A DNA stretch of 51,014 bases from Pullulanibacillus camelliae (GCF_014642655.1 NZ_BMIR01000025.1:1-51014), one strand, 5' to 3'. Positions 27,901 to 35,388 are shown, counted from the first letter of the stretch. Notes: generated by a model from the letters alone, not told the origin. A program made the numbers and translations.

Positions 27901-28462
27901 CTCTGTTGGTTTTGATCTCTATACACAAATGCTGAAGGAAGCCGTAGAAGAGAGAAAAGGTACAACAGATGAAACGGTACAAAAAGATGTTAATTTAAAT
28001 ATTGAAGCTGATGCCTATATTCCGGAGTCCTATATTTCCGATTCCTTACAAAAAATTGATATGTATAAAAAATTCCGTACGGTTGCTTCCTTAGATGAAG
28101 TGATGGAGCTTCAAGAAGAGCTTGTCGACCGGTTTGGTGACTATCCGAGAGAAGTAAGTGATTTATTTACGGTAGCCAGGATCAAAGCATTAGCGAATGA
28201 GCTCATGATTGAGAGCATCGATGATAACGAGAAGGGCTACGTCATTTTATTTTCTGAAGAAGGCTCTAAGCAGTTGGATAACTATAAGCTTTTTGAGGCC
28301 ATTAGTGAGTATGGTCGTGAGGCGGGCTTAGGGACAGAAGGCGAAAAAATCAAGGTGACGCGTTATATCGCCACGAAAGATAATAGCCAACAATTGGAGC
28401 AGCTTTATAAAATATTAAACGATATCTATAATAACCAAACAAAAATAGCGAGTGTCAGTTGA
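24923..28462 (+). CDS. mfd: transcription-repair coupling factor Mfd
   Basis: Removes RNA polymerase stalled at lesions and recruits UvrA. 1179 residues, the usual size. Domains in order: UvrB-like N-terminal module including the UvrA-binding part, a CarD-like RNA-polymerase interaction domain at about residues 490-570 (VGDYVVHIDHGIGRYIG), RecG-like helicase motifs with Walker A GDVGYGKTEVALRAAF, DEEQRFGVTHKE, TATPIPRTL, the QLRGRVGRS motif, and the C-terminal D7 domain. GGGAGGGGG precedes the ATG. Confidence 0.98.
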   Translation: MLGLKQFFQDNLMDLNTILDGFKSGMRQQLVAGLTNASKSLYISSLYEERQQSVLVVTHNLFQAQKLYDDLSGLQKETEVFLYPVNDLIASDIAVASPELLSQRLEVLDHLAQGKRGLIIVPIAGLKRLLSPKDYWKRASLHFQVGETVDLDEVMKTLTSSGYNREAMVSAPGQYSVRGGIIDIYPHTSSDPIRIELFDDEIDSIRLFNSETQRSLEKIDHIMVGPAKELVLFPEQYEVAAQRLEDGLAHTLKKIKNKGIRETLSETVGQEIEALKEQTAFQGMMKYMRLYFDTKATLLNYIPRETLIVVDEISRVQEVAEQLDKEEAEWLTALIEKGEMISDLTLSESWTDLNAFAPFKALFLSLFLRHSPYIQPENIMNVACRSMQSFHGQINVLKNECVRWQKGHYAVVFLADDKERAKKIVNVFKDYDIDADYVEPETRPTQGTLNVTVGTLGGGFELSQQKLAVITDKEVFANKAHKVSRRPKKVSNAERLKSYNELKVGDYVVHIDHGIGRYIGIETLEVGGNHKDYLHIRYKGNDKLYVPVEKIDQVQKYVGSEGKEPKLYALGGSEWKRVKRKTQSSVQDIADDLIKLYAEREASRGHAFQPDGPEQIEFENAFPYQETEDQLKAIDEIKKDMEKIRPMDRLLCGDVGYGKTEVALRAAFKAISEGKQVAFLVPTTILAQQHFETATERFSDFAVNIGVLNRFRSRKEQQETIKGLQKGTVDMVIGTHRLLSKDVVFKDLGLLIVDEEQRFGVTHKEKIKKMKANVDVLTLTATPIPRTLHMSMLGVRDLSVIETPPENRFPVQTYVTEYSGALVREAVERELARGGQVYVLYNRVESIQQMANQIDAIIPDARVAYAHGQMKENELEAVMIDFLEGNYDVLVSTTIIETGVDIPNVNTLIVYDADRMGLSQLYQLRGRVGRSNRVAYAYFTYQKDKVMNEVAEKRLQAIKEFTELGSGFKIAMRDLSIRGAGNLLGAQQHGFIDSVGFDLYTQMLKEAVEERKGTTDETVQKDVNLNIEADAYIPESYISDSLQKIDMYKKFRTVASLDEVMELQEELVDRFGDYPREVSDLFTVARIKALANELMIESIDDNEKGYVILFSEEGSKQLDNYKLFEAISEYGREAGLGTEGEKIKVTRYIATKDNSQQLEQLYKILNDIYNNQTKIASVS

Positions 28463-28472
28463 GCCTTTTTGT

Positions 28473-28501
28473 GTATAGAAAGGATAACTTCGCAAATACT
28501 A
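28473..28501 (+). promoter_or_regulatory. forespore-type promoter of spoVT
   Basis: GTATA (28473-28477), 17 bases and AATACTA (28495-28501) resemble the sigma-F/sigma-G pattern. B. subtilis spoVT is a sigma-G gene. Spacing is one base short of the commonest value. Confidence 0.5.
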
Positions 28502-28559
28502 AAAGCAGAAGAAAATGGAATCATCTTTCCTAATACATTTAAAAAGTGAGGCATCAGAG

Positions 28560-29093
28560 ATGAAAGCAACTGGTATAGTACGAAGAATAGATGATTTAGG
28601 TCGTGTCGTTATTCCCAAAGAAATTCGACGCACTCTGCGTATTCGCGAAGGGGACCCACTCGAAATTTTTGTTGATCGCGATGGAGAAGTGATTTTAAAG
28701 AAATATTCTCCAATTAGCGAGCTTGGCAATTTTGCTCAAGAGTATGCGGATTCATTAGCAGAAAACTCCGGCCGATTGGTATTGATTGCCGATCGTGACG
28801 AAATCATTGCTGTTTCCGGTGGCCCCAAGAAGGAATATTTACAGAAAAGCATTGGGTCAGATGTAGAAAAAGCGATGGAAAATCGTACAACGATTAAAGA
28901 AAACAGCGGTAAAGGTGAACTGGTTGATCATCTAAGTGATCCTGGAGCCTATGTTATTGCACCGATTATCGCTGGAGGAGACCCCATAGGTGCGGTCCTC
29001 CTTATTGCAAAAGATCACGAAGATATCGGGGATGTTGAGGCAAAGTTGGCAGAGACTGCAGCGGGTTTTCTGGCAAGACAAATGGAGCATTAA
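28560..29093 (+). CDS. spoVT: stage V sporulation regulator SpoVT
   Basis: Tunes sigma-G-dependent transcription in the forespore. The N-terminal AbrB-like swapped hairpin (KATGIVRRIDDLGRVVIP...RTLRIREGDPLEIFVD) is followed by a GAF-like domain ending in TAAGFLARQMEH. 177 residues. ATG 28560 gives the family start MKATGIVRR; an upstream ATG at 28515 has no ribosome binding site. The window thus has two AbrB-fold regulators, this one and abrB at 8618. Confidence 0.97.
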   Translation: MKATGIVRRIDDLGRVVIPKEIRRTLRIREGDPLEIFVDRDGEVILKKYSPISELGNFAQEYADSLAENSGRLVLIADRDEIIAVSGGPKKEYLQKSIGSDVEKAMENRTTIKENSGKGELVDHLSDPGAYVIAPIIAGGDPIGAVLLIAKDHEDIGDVEAKLAETAAGFLARQMEH

Positions 29094-29110
29094 TTCATAG
29101 AAATTAACAA

Positions 29111-29160
29111 GGCTGACACCAACGTCAAATACATGACGCTTTGGGGTCAGCTTCTTTATT
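29111..29160 (+). terminator. spoVT terminator
   Basis: GCTGAC and GTCAGC arms, extended inward by CC/GG and CGTC/GACG with small bulges, then TTCTTTATT. The DNA just behind it reads CTATCAGAA and TAAGTTAGGG, short matches to the intergenic repeat family. Confidence 0.75.
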
Positions 29161-29251
29161 CTATCAGAAAGAAATAAGTTAGGGATTATAAAGAGTTGCC
29201 TTTCATAATGCCTGGTTTTCCAAATACTGAAGGCATGTGTTTCTTATATGG

Positions 29252-29279
29252 TATAATCACTCTAGAATTGAGAGTGATT
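29252..29279 (+). promoter_or_regulatory. -10 box overlapped by a perfect inverted repeat ahead of the flippase gene
   Basis: TATAAT (29252-29257) overlaps the left arm of AATCACTCT (29255-29263), whose perfect complement AGAGTGATT lies at 29271-29279 after seven bases. The right arm contains GAGAGTG, the only possible ribosome binding site for the ATG at 29285. It could be an operator or a hairpin that hides the ribosome binding site. Confidence 0.55.
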
Positions 29280-29284
29280 GATAC

Positions 29285-30853
29285 ATGGAAAGAAGTATTT
29301 GGCGTGGAACGTTTATACTAGCGTTTGCCGCCTTGATTATTAAAGTGTTGAGTGCGGTGTATCGTCTGCCCTACCAAAATTTGGCGGGAGATGTAGGGTT
29401 TTATGTTTATCAACAAGTTTATCCTTTTTACGCTTTGGCAACAACTATGGCAGGGTTTGGTTTTCCTATTGTGCTATCGAAAATCATAGCTGAGGCGCAG
29501 AGTAGACAGGACAGGCAGGGGGTAGAAGTGATCCTTGCGACGGCGATCAAGGTACTGTCAGGACTTGCTTGTTTTCTGTTTCTTGTGAGCTTTCTTGGAG
29601 CACCTTTCATCTCGCGATTGATGGAGGATACACAACTCGTCCGTCCCTTGCGCATTTTATCTTTTATCTTTTTATGGGGACCGTTTATTGCCATTCTCAG
29701 AGGATATTTCCAAGGTGGGCGATTGAACATGAAGCCGACAGGGGTATCCCAGGTTGCTGAACAAACGCTTAGAGTAGGACTGATTCTTGGGTTATCTTTC
29801 TGGCTCTTTAGGCAAAGTGCCGGACCCTATGTCTTTGGCTCAGCCGCAGCGTTTGGATCGATGATCGCCCCACTGGCTTCTACACTGATCTTGTTTTGGT
29901 TTGCTCTGAAAGAAAAGGAACAGCTAAGATTTTCTGTGAAAAGGCAATGGAATGGTCAGGTCGCTATGCGGCTTTTGTCTGAGGGCTTTGCTTACACGAT
30001 TGCATCACTGGCTTTAGTGACTTTTCAGTTTGTTGATACACTTAGTCTTGTGCCATTCTTACATACACATTGGCATTCTGCGAAAACATTAAAAGGGGTT
30101 TATGATCGGTCATTTCCCTTTATACAAATGGGGATGTCAACGGCAGTCGCTTTGGCAACATCTTCTGTTCCGGTTTTTGCCAAATTGAAGGGAATGGGCA
30201 GTAGAGGCGACTATAATGATCAGTTAAAACAGCCCATGCGGTTGACCATCATTTTTGGCGCAGCAGCGGCATTTGGCTTACTCTTTATCATTAAAGAGAC
30301 CAATCTCTTTTTATTCGAAGACCATTCAGGGACATGGGCACTTGCTGTGATGTGTATCAATATTTTAAGTGCCTCGATTGTCATTATTGGCTCAACGATG
30401 CTCCAAGGGATTCGAGGCGTATGGGAGCCAATTATTTACCTGATCATTATGGCGGCCATTAAGCTAGGCTTGAATGGACTGTTAGTGCCACCCTTAGGGA
30501 TCTTCGGAGCAGCGTTAGCCACTGCCATAAGTTTAGGGGGATTGGCGCTGATCATTATGCTGCGCTTGAAGATCTATTGTCAGGTTCGCTTTTTCTACGC
30601 GAGGGAATATGTCATTTTAATTTATGGGCTCCTCTCTATGTTTATCGTTGTGTTTCTTTGGAAATTCGTCTTGTATCTCTGGGGGCTTCCAGATGGCGGT
30701 CGGTTAGGGGCTGGTGTCACTGTCGTTACAAGTGTTGGATGGGGCGCGGTCGTTTTCTTATTATGGGTGATGCGGGGTGGCTTGCTAGATGAAAAAGATT
30801 TGCAGCATTTTCCTGGCGGTAAAGTGTTAGGACGGTTATTTTTAAAGAAGTAG
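29285..30853 (+). CDS. yabM: SpoVB/MurJ-like polysaccharide flippase (YabM)
   Basis: An integral membrane transporter of the MOP superfamily (polysaccharide/lipid II flippase branch) with roughly 14 hydrophobic segments in 522 residues. The N-terminal AALIIKVLSAVYRLPYQNLAGD with its arginine and the AEAQSRQDR loop are typical of the SpoVB/YabM/YkvU/YtgP group. Substrate and whether it serves cortex, wall or another polymer are unknown. It keeps the yabM position between spoVT and yabN. The leader holds a striking inverted repeat (29255-29279). Confidence 0.88.
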   Translation: MERSIWRGTFILAFAALIIKVLSAVYRLPYQNLAGDVGFYVYQQVYPFYALATTMAGFGFPIVLSKIIAEAQSRQDRQGVEVILATAIKVLSGLACFLFLVSFLGAPFISRLMEDTQLVRPLRILSFIFLWGPFIAILRGYFQGGRLNMKPTGVSQVAEQTLRVGLILGLSFWLFRQSAGPYVFGSAAAFGSMIAPLASTLILFWFALKEKEQLRFSVKRQWNGQVAMRLLSEGFAYTIASLALVTFQFVDTLSLVPFLHTHWHSAKTLKGVYDRSFPFIQMGMSTAVALATSSVPVFAKLKGMGSRGDYNDQLKQPMRLTIIFGAAAAFGLLFIIKETNLFLFEDHSGTWALAVMCINILSASIVIIGSTMLQGIRGVWEPIIYLIIMAAIKLGLNGLLVPPLGIFGAALATAISLGGLALIIMLRLKIYCQVRFFYAREYVILIYGLLSMFIVVFLWKFVLYLWGLPDGGRLGAGVTVVTSVGWGAVVFLLWVMRGGLLDEKDLQHFPGGKVLGRLFLKK

Positions 30854-30875
30854 ATTAAAGGAGGGAATTTGACTA

Positions 30876-32333
30876 ATGACTGGAGTTATCAACGTAGTAG
30901 GTTTAGGCGCGGGAGATGTCAACCAACTGAGTGTTGGGATTTATAATCAGCTAAAGACAAGTCAGCGTCTGTTTGTTAGAACGGCAGAACATCCCGTTAT
31001 CTCAGATTTGAAACAGGAGCTCTCGTTCCATTCCTTTGATGAATTATATATAAAACATGAGGATTTTGACTCGGTTTATCAAGCCATTGTTGACCGGTTG
31101 GCTTTAGAGTCGGAGGAAGGCGATGTGGTTTATGCAGTGCCCGGGCATCCTATGGTCGCAGAAAAAACCGTACAGTTGCTTTTAGAGGCTGCAGAGCAAG
31201 GACGGGTAAAGGTCAATGTTAAGGGCGGGCAAAGCTTCATTGATCCATTATTTACCGCATTAAATATTGATCCCATTGATGGCTTTTATTTCTGTGATGC
31301 ACTGGATTTAGATGCTGACCAGTTGCCTTTAACTCATCACACGATTATTTGTCAGGTTTATGACGCTTTTATGGCGTCAGAGGTTAAACTGTCGTTAATG
31401 GAGAGACTCCCTGCAGATTATGAGGTTATGATTGTTCGATCAGTTGGTAATAGCGATCAGCAAATCATTAAGCTGCCTTTATTTGAGCTTGATCGGTGTA
31501 TCGATGCCGTGGATAATTTGACGAGTGTTTATGTGCCGCCGGTGACAGATGAATCCCTTCTTTATGGTCGCTTTTCCACCCTTCGAAAGGTGATTAAACA
31601 GCTTCGAGGGCCTGAAGGCTGTCCGTGGAATCGTAAGCAGACGCATCAATCGTTACGGAAATATCTCATCGAAGAAGCCTTTGAAGTGATTGGAGCCATT
31701 GAGGAAGGAGACGATGATCATCTTGCTGAGGAGCTTGGGGATGTTTTGTTACAAGTGATGCTTCATGCTCAGATCGGTGAAGATGAGGGTTACTTTGATA
31801 TTAAAGATGTGATGCGCGTTTTAACGGAAAAAATGATTCGCCGCCATCCTCATGTTTTTGGTGAAGAGACAGCTGAGACAGCGGAAGAAGTCAGTGCAAG
31901 GTGGGAAGCTATCAAGGCGCAGGAGCGCGGAACAGCTTCCGAGCATTTATTCGATTCTATTGAAAAGGGCTTGCCGCCTCTTATGCTGGCTAATGAACTG
32001 CAAAAGCAAGCGGCTCAGATCGGTTTCGATTGGTCAGATCCCCAAGTGGCTTGGGAAAAGGTTGCTGAGGAATTGAAAGAGGTTCAACAAGAAGTGCGGA
32101 ATGAGGACAAGCAAAAGTTAGAACAGGAGCTTGGTGATGTTTTATTTTCATTGGTAAATTTATCGCGCCATTATAAGATCGATCCGTCCCTAGCTTTACA
32201 GGCAACCAATCAAAAATTTATGAAGCGATTATCTGGGATGGAAACCATGGCGGTCGAAATGGGGCACTCTTTATCTACTATGAATTTAAAGGAAATGGAT
32301 GAGCTTTGGGAAAAAGTGAAGAAAAATGAATAG
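30876..32333 (+). CDS. yabN: YabN: tetrapyrrole-methylase-like domain fused to MazG pyrophosphohydrolase
   Basis: The N-terminal half (about residues 1-225) has the fold of tetrapyrrole/corrin methylases (VVGLGAGDVNQLS, YAVPGHPMVAEKTV); the C-terminal half has two tandem MazG domains (LRGPEGCPWNRKQTHQSLRK, then EELGDVLLQVMLHA and a second EELKEVQQEV ... ELGDVLFSLVNLSRH). MazG hydrolyses nucleoside triphosphates to monophosphates and pyrophosphate and is thought to clean up aberrant nucleotides; the methylase part has no proven substrate. 485 residues. AAAGGAGGG precedes the ATG. Confidence 0.95.
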   Translation: MTGVINVVGLGAGDVNQLSVGIYNQLKTSQRLFVRTAEHPVISDLKQELSFHSFDELYIKHEDFDSVYQAIVDRLALESEEGDVVYAVPGHPMVAEKTVQLLLEAAEQGRVKVNVKGGQSFIDPLFTALNIDPIDGFYFCDALDLDADQLPLTHHTIICQVYDAFMASEVKLSLMERLPADYEVMIVRSVGNSDQQIIKLPLFELDRCIDAVDNLTSVYVPPVTDESLLYGRFSTLRKVIKQLRGPEGCPWNRKQTHQSLRKYLIEEAFEVIGAIEEGDDDHLAEELGDVLLQVMLHAQIGEDEGYFDIKDVMRVLTEKMIRRHPHVFGEETAETAEEVSARWEAIKAQERGTASEHLFDSIEKGLPPLMLANELQKQAAQIGFDWSDPQVAWEKVAEELKEVQQEVRNEDKQKLEQELGDVLFSLVNLSRHYKIDPSLALQATNQKFMKRLSGMETMAVEMGHSLSTMNLKEMDELWEKVKKNE

Positions 32334-32431
32334 AAATAAAGGATTTTTAGCAATGGTCGAAGAACTATTTGGATAAGAGTAGAGTCAAAGAGACTCAGAA
32401 AAAATCATTTAGTCTGAAGGAGGCTATACAA

Positions 32432-32704
32432 ATGAACAAACAACAAATCGTCGACAATATTTCTGTGAAAACAGGGCTGAGCAAAAGTGATGTAGACAAA
32501 GTAATCAATGGTGTCATTGAAGAGGTAACAGAAGCATTACGGGAAAAGGACAGGGTCCAATTTGTCGGTTTTGGTACATTTGAAACGAGAGAGCGGTCAA
32601 GTAGAAAAGGTAGAAATCCTCAAACAGGTGAAGAAATTGATATCCCAGCTTCGACTGTTCCCGCTTTTCGTGCTGGAAATAAACTGAAGGAAGCAGTGAA
32701 ATAG
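32432..32704 (+). CDS. hup: DNA-binding protein HU
   Basis: Histone-like dimeric protein that bends and compacts DNA. 90 residues with the complete HU pattern: helix pair at the N-terminus, RVQFVGFGTFETRERSSRKGRNPQTGEEI with the flexible arm, and IPASTVPAFRAGNKLKEAVK at the end. ATG 32432 follows GAAGGAGGC; a longer frame from 32369 is unsupported. In B. subtilis hbs is elsewhere, so its place between yabN and rqcP is a local difference. Only three bases separate it from rqcP, so the two share a message. Confidence 0.97.
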   Translation: MNKQQIVDNISVKTGLSKSDVDKVINGVIEEVTEALREKDRVQFVGFGTFETRERSSRKGRNPQTGEEIDIPASTVPAFRAGNKLKEAVK

Positions 32705-32707
32705 TAC

Positions 32708-32968
32708 ATGCGTTTAGATAAATTTTTAAAGGTTTCACGATTAATTAAGCGGCGAACAGTCGCAAAGGAGCTAGCCGATCAAGGTCGTGTGATGATTAAC
32801 GGACGCGCGGCAAAGGCTGGTGCTGAGGTGCAAATCGGTGATGAATTAGCCATCCGGTTTGGACAGAGACATTTGAAAGTAAAAGTTATGGACATCCAAG
32901 AGGCTGCCAAAAAGGAAGAGGCGCATTCACTCTATGAAGTTTTAAGTGAGGAGCCTATTAATCATTAA
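32708..32968 (+). CDS. rqcP: ribosome-associated quality control protein RqcP (YabO)
   Basis: A small S4-domain RNA-binding protein (86 residues), homologue of Hsp15. In B. subtilis it binds stalled 50S-peptidyl-tRNA complexes with RqcH and is needed for alanine tailing. The S4 signature is at the start: RLDKFLKVSRLIKRRTVAKE, then ADQGRVMINGRAAKAG and IRFGQRHLKVKV. Follows HU by three bases without a strong ribosome binding site of its own (AAGGAAG overlaps the HU end), suggesting translational coupling. Confidence 0.95.
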   Translation: MRLDKFLKVSRLIKRRTVAKELADQGRVMINGRAAKAGAEVQIGDELAIRFGQRHLKVKVMDIQEAAKKEEAHSLYEVLSEEPINH

Positions 32969-33111
32969 CAAAAATGAGGTGTACTCGCTATTGCGCTAAG
33001 AAAGCGCCATTATTGTTTTAAGCAAATCATGGCCCCCCTTTTGCGATTTAAGTCTGTTCAAGCGTTCTAAAATGCATCTTTCCCTCATAGGATTAGGACA
33101 AGGAGAGGGGG

Positions 33112-33429
33112 ATGACTATGGATAATCAATACTATCCTTCAAATAATTTGAATAATAAAAGACAAGAACCCAATCATGATATTGTAATGAGAGGTCGTAA
33201 GAAGATCGAGATCACTGGCGTCAAACATGTGGAAAGCTTTGACCATGAAGAGTTTCTGCTCGAGACGGTAATGGGATATCTCGCGATCAAAGGCGTTAAC
33301 TTGAAAATGCAAAATCTCAGTGTAGACCAGGGTCTTGTTGCCATTGAAGGAAGAATATTTGATATTAGTTATCTTGATGACCAAGACGGAGAACAGGCTA
33401 AGGGTTTTCTTAGCAAACTATTTAGATGA
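33112..33429 (+). CDS. yabP: sporulation protein YabP
   Basis: Needed in B. subtilis for spore formation under sigma-E; probable function with YabQ at the spore cortex stage. 105 residues; after a polar N-terminus comes the conserved domain RGRKKIEITGVKHVESFDHEEFLLET with GYLAIKG and the ending GFLSKLFR. AAGGAGAGGGG precedes two possible ATG codons (33112 and 33118). It overlaps yabQ by ATGA. A CATAGGAT at 33081 could be a sigma-E -10, but no good -35 goes with it. Confidence 0.93.
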   Translation: MTMDNQYYPSNNLNNKRQEPNHDIVMRGRKKIEITGVKHVESFDHEEFLLETVMGYLAIKGVNLKMQNLSVDQGLVAIEGRIFDISYLDDQDGEQAKGFLSKLFR

Positions 33430-33995
33430 CACTCTCAGAACAATTTGCAACGATGCTTGCGATGACGGCGATGGGAGGATGGATTGGGCTGGCACTATCC
33501 ACCTACCATCGTCTCATCCAACCCGAGAAAAAATGGCAATGGGTAACCCTTCTTACAGACGTCTTCTTTTGGGTCGTGCAAGGACTCCTGATTTTTTACG
33601 TGCTATTAACAGTGAATCAAGGGGAGATTCGCTTTTATATTTTGCTGGCCTTGGTTTGTGGCTTTGCTGCTTATAAAGCCTTATTTGAGACCATCTACGA
33701 GCGGTGTTTAGATTTTATAATTCGACTTTTTGTCAGGATTGGACGTCTTATTAAACGGATAATATTTATTTTTTTTGTTCATCCGACTAAATTCCTATTG
33801 AAGCTTCTCTATCAATTGTTTAAGATGGTAAGTAGAATCTTTATCGTTGTGCTACTCTTTATTTTGACGGTTATTATTACCCCAATAAAATTCATCCTTA
33901 AGCTCGTGATTCCTTCATCATGGAGAAGGAAAATAGGACAACTCATTCAAACGTTCAGACAGACAATAGAGGCTTTGATCGGAAAATTTAGGTAG
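33426..33995 (+). CDS. yabQ: spore cortex protein YabQ
   Basis: A sigma-E-dependent membrane protein required for cortex formation in B. subtilis. 189 residues with several hydrophobic segments: about residues 6-26, 38-58 (LLTDVFFWVVQGLLIFYVLL), 70-88 and 135-155, separated by arginine/lysine-rich loops. Starts inside the last codons of yabP (ATGA overlap), so the pair is translationally coupled. The C-terminal part after residue 110 is basic and hydrophobic and less conserved than the front. Confidence 0.92.
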   Translation: MTLSEQFATMLAMTAMGGWIGLALSTYHRLIQPEKKWQWVTLLTDVFFWVVQGLLIFYVLLTVNQGEIRFYILLALVCGFAAYKALFETIYERCLDFIIRLFVRIGRLIKRIIFIFFVHPTKFLLKLLYQLFKMVSRIFIVVLLFILTVIITPIKFILKLVIPSSWRRKIGQLIQTFRQTIEALIGKFR

Positions 33996-34004
33996 GTGAA
34001 TAGC

Positions 34005-34376
34005 TTGAGAGCGTCCAGTGTGACAACTATCCGCAAGGATTACATAGCATCTAAAGAAGTTTATGATAAAGCACTTAATAGAAGAAAAAGGAACCTCATT
34101 AAACGGTTGGTCGTCTTTGCCGTGTTTTTAATCTTGATGATCAGCGGCTTTGTTTCGGTCTTTCATTCCCAATCTCAGCAGAAGGAAAAGGTAGAAGCAA
34201 ATAACCAGCAATTGCACCAACAATTAACAGATGTTCAGAAGCAACAGAAGCATTTGACGCAACAGGTTAAATTGCTGCATGATGATGACTATCTAAGCAA
34301 GATTGCTCGCTCAGAATATTATATGTCAAAAAATGGTGAAATTATTTTTGCTTCTCCTGAAAAGGACAAACATTGA
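34005..34376 (+). CDS. divIC: cell division protein DivIC
   Basis: A bitopic divisome protein (FtsB family) that acts with FtsL and DivIB. One membrane segment at about residues 32-51 (RLVVFAVFLILMISGFVSVF), a basic cytoplasmic N-terminus, and a glutamine-rich coiled coil from about residue 60 to 95, ending in DDDYLSKIARSEYYMSKNGEIIF. I prefer TTG 34005 because GGTAGGTGA lies just ahead; GTG 33996 directly after yabQ would put the start inside that site. 123 residues. Confidence 0.92.
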   Translation: MRASSVTTIRKDYIASKEVYDKALNRRKRNLIKRLVVFAVFLILMISGFVSVFHSQSQQKEKVEANNQQLHQQLTDVQKQQKHLTQQVKLLHDDDYLSKIARSEYYMSKNGEIIFASPEKDKH

Positions 34377-34402
34377 CTTGCTCATTTTTTCTTTTGTATA
34401 AT
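34373..34402 (+). promoter_or_regulatory. sigma-A promoter of yabR
   Basis: TTGACT (34373-34378), 18 bases and TATAAT (34397-34402), overlapping the end of divIC. It gives yabR its own transcript, separate from the upstream sporulation genes. Confidence 0.8.
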
Positions 34403-34445
34403 AAAATGAAATGGAAATACAATTTTCTAGGAGGAGCAATCTTTA

Positions 34446-34850
34446 ATGTCGATTGAAGTAGGCAGCAAATTGCAAGGGAAGGTCACAGGCATTACTAATT
34501 TTGGAGCATTTGTGGAACTCCCTGAAGGTCAGACGGGCCTTGTTCACATTAGTGAAGTAGCAGATAAGTATGTAGAGGACATCCGAGAAGTTTTAGAGGT
34601 AGGGAATGAAGTGACAGTCAAAGTCCTTCAAGTTGGTGATGATGGGAAGATAGGATTATCCATTCGTAAAGCTGTTGATCGTCCGAAGACAACAAGATCA
34701 CCCAAGCCTCCAAAAGGAAGAAGACCTCGCAAGGATTTAACTTTCGAGGACAAGATGAGCAAGTTTTTGAAAGACAGTGAAGATCGATTATCCACGTTAA
34801 AGAAACAAACAGAATCAAAACGGGGAGGACGCGGTGCGAGAAGAGGCTAA
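34446..34850 (+). CDS. yabR: S1-domain RNA-binding protein YabR
   Basis: One S1 domain (about residues 3-75: GSKLQGKVTGITNFGAFVEL, GLVHISEVADKYVEDI, VKVLQVGDDGKIGLSI) with a basic tail rich in Lys, Arg and Gly (residues 80-134, ending RGGRGARRG). Related to general stress protein 13 and to the S1 domain of polynucleotide phosphorylase; the RNA target is unknown. TAGGAGGAGC precedes the ATG. Has its own sigma-A promoter and terminator. Confidence 0.94.
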   Translation: MSIEVGSKLQGKVTGITNFGAFVELPEGQTGLVHISEVADKYVEDIREVLEVGNEVTVKVLQVGDDGKIGLSIRKAVDRPKTTRSPKPPKGRRPRKDLTFEDKMSKFLKDSEDRLSTLKKQTESKRGGRGARRG

Positions 34851-34885
34851 CCGCTTGCTGCCATTATTATAATAAATTAACGCTC

Positions 34886-34919
34886 AACACCTGATCCGTG
34901 AGGATGAGGTGTTTTTTAT
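34886..34919 (+). terminator. yabR terminator
   Basis: AACACCTGATCC and GGATGAGGTGTT pair with one mismatch around GTGA, followed by TTTTTT. Repeat copy 2 starts in its tail. Confidence 0.93.
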
Positions 34920-35388
34920 ACTTATCAGAGTTTATAACTTCGCTGACGCTCATAAAGGAAGAGAGTATAAGGCGGGCTTTGGCTTTCGCCTTCTAAGGCT
35001 TGCGGGAACCCTAAGTGTGTGATTGGCAAAAATCACATCAGGAGTACCAGCGAAGTGGTGCAAGCCAAGTTTTCTAAAAAGATAAGAAAAATTCTGTTCA
35101 TGAGGACGGTGCGCGATTCCGCTCCAGGCCGCTCGCTTTCCGCGGGGGAGTGGTAAGCCCCCGCGCGCCTGCGTACTGCTAAGGTCTTACCGATCTCCCA
35201 CTTCCCGCAGGACTCTAGTCTCCGCAGCATGAGTCAGTGGCGCCCGAGGAACACACGATGTTAGAGTGTTCCGAATCTCGCGCCTTGCGCTCCATTCCAC
35301 TTGACCAGGCAATGAAGCCTCTTTCATATTGGCTGATGCTCTATACTAAGGACAAGGACCGGGCATGCTCTTCGCCCGGTTTTTCTTA
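34917..35388 (+). repeat. intergenic repeat, near full-length copy 2
   Basis: About 472 bases matching the copy at 11325-11803 with scattered differences. The same order of elements is kept: TACTTATCAGAGTTTATAACTT junction behind the yabR terminator, TCGCTGACGCTCATAAAGGAAGA-like opening, long arm closed by GGCTTG (34997-35002) and CAAGCC (35061-35066), GGTAAG/CTTACC, GGAACAC/GTGTTCC and a terminal hairpin. It contains CCGCTCCAGGCCGCTCGC and TTTCCGCGGGG, words I remember as frequent in extragenic repeats of other Bacillaceae (recalled, not checked). From 35389 to the spoIIE promoter I see no tRNA or gene. Confidence 0.85.
35358..35386 (+). terminator. terminal hairpin of repeat copy 2
   Basis: ACCGGGC and GCCCGGT, a perfect 7-bp stem with a 9-base loop, followed by TTTTTCTT. 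This is a good intrinsic terminator although no gene lies just upstream. Confidence 0.75.

Noticed and set aside
33080-33092. CATAGGAT as sigma-E -10 for yabP
   Set aside because: Plausible by position, but no matching -35 at the needed distance.
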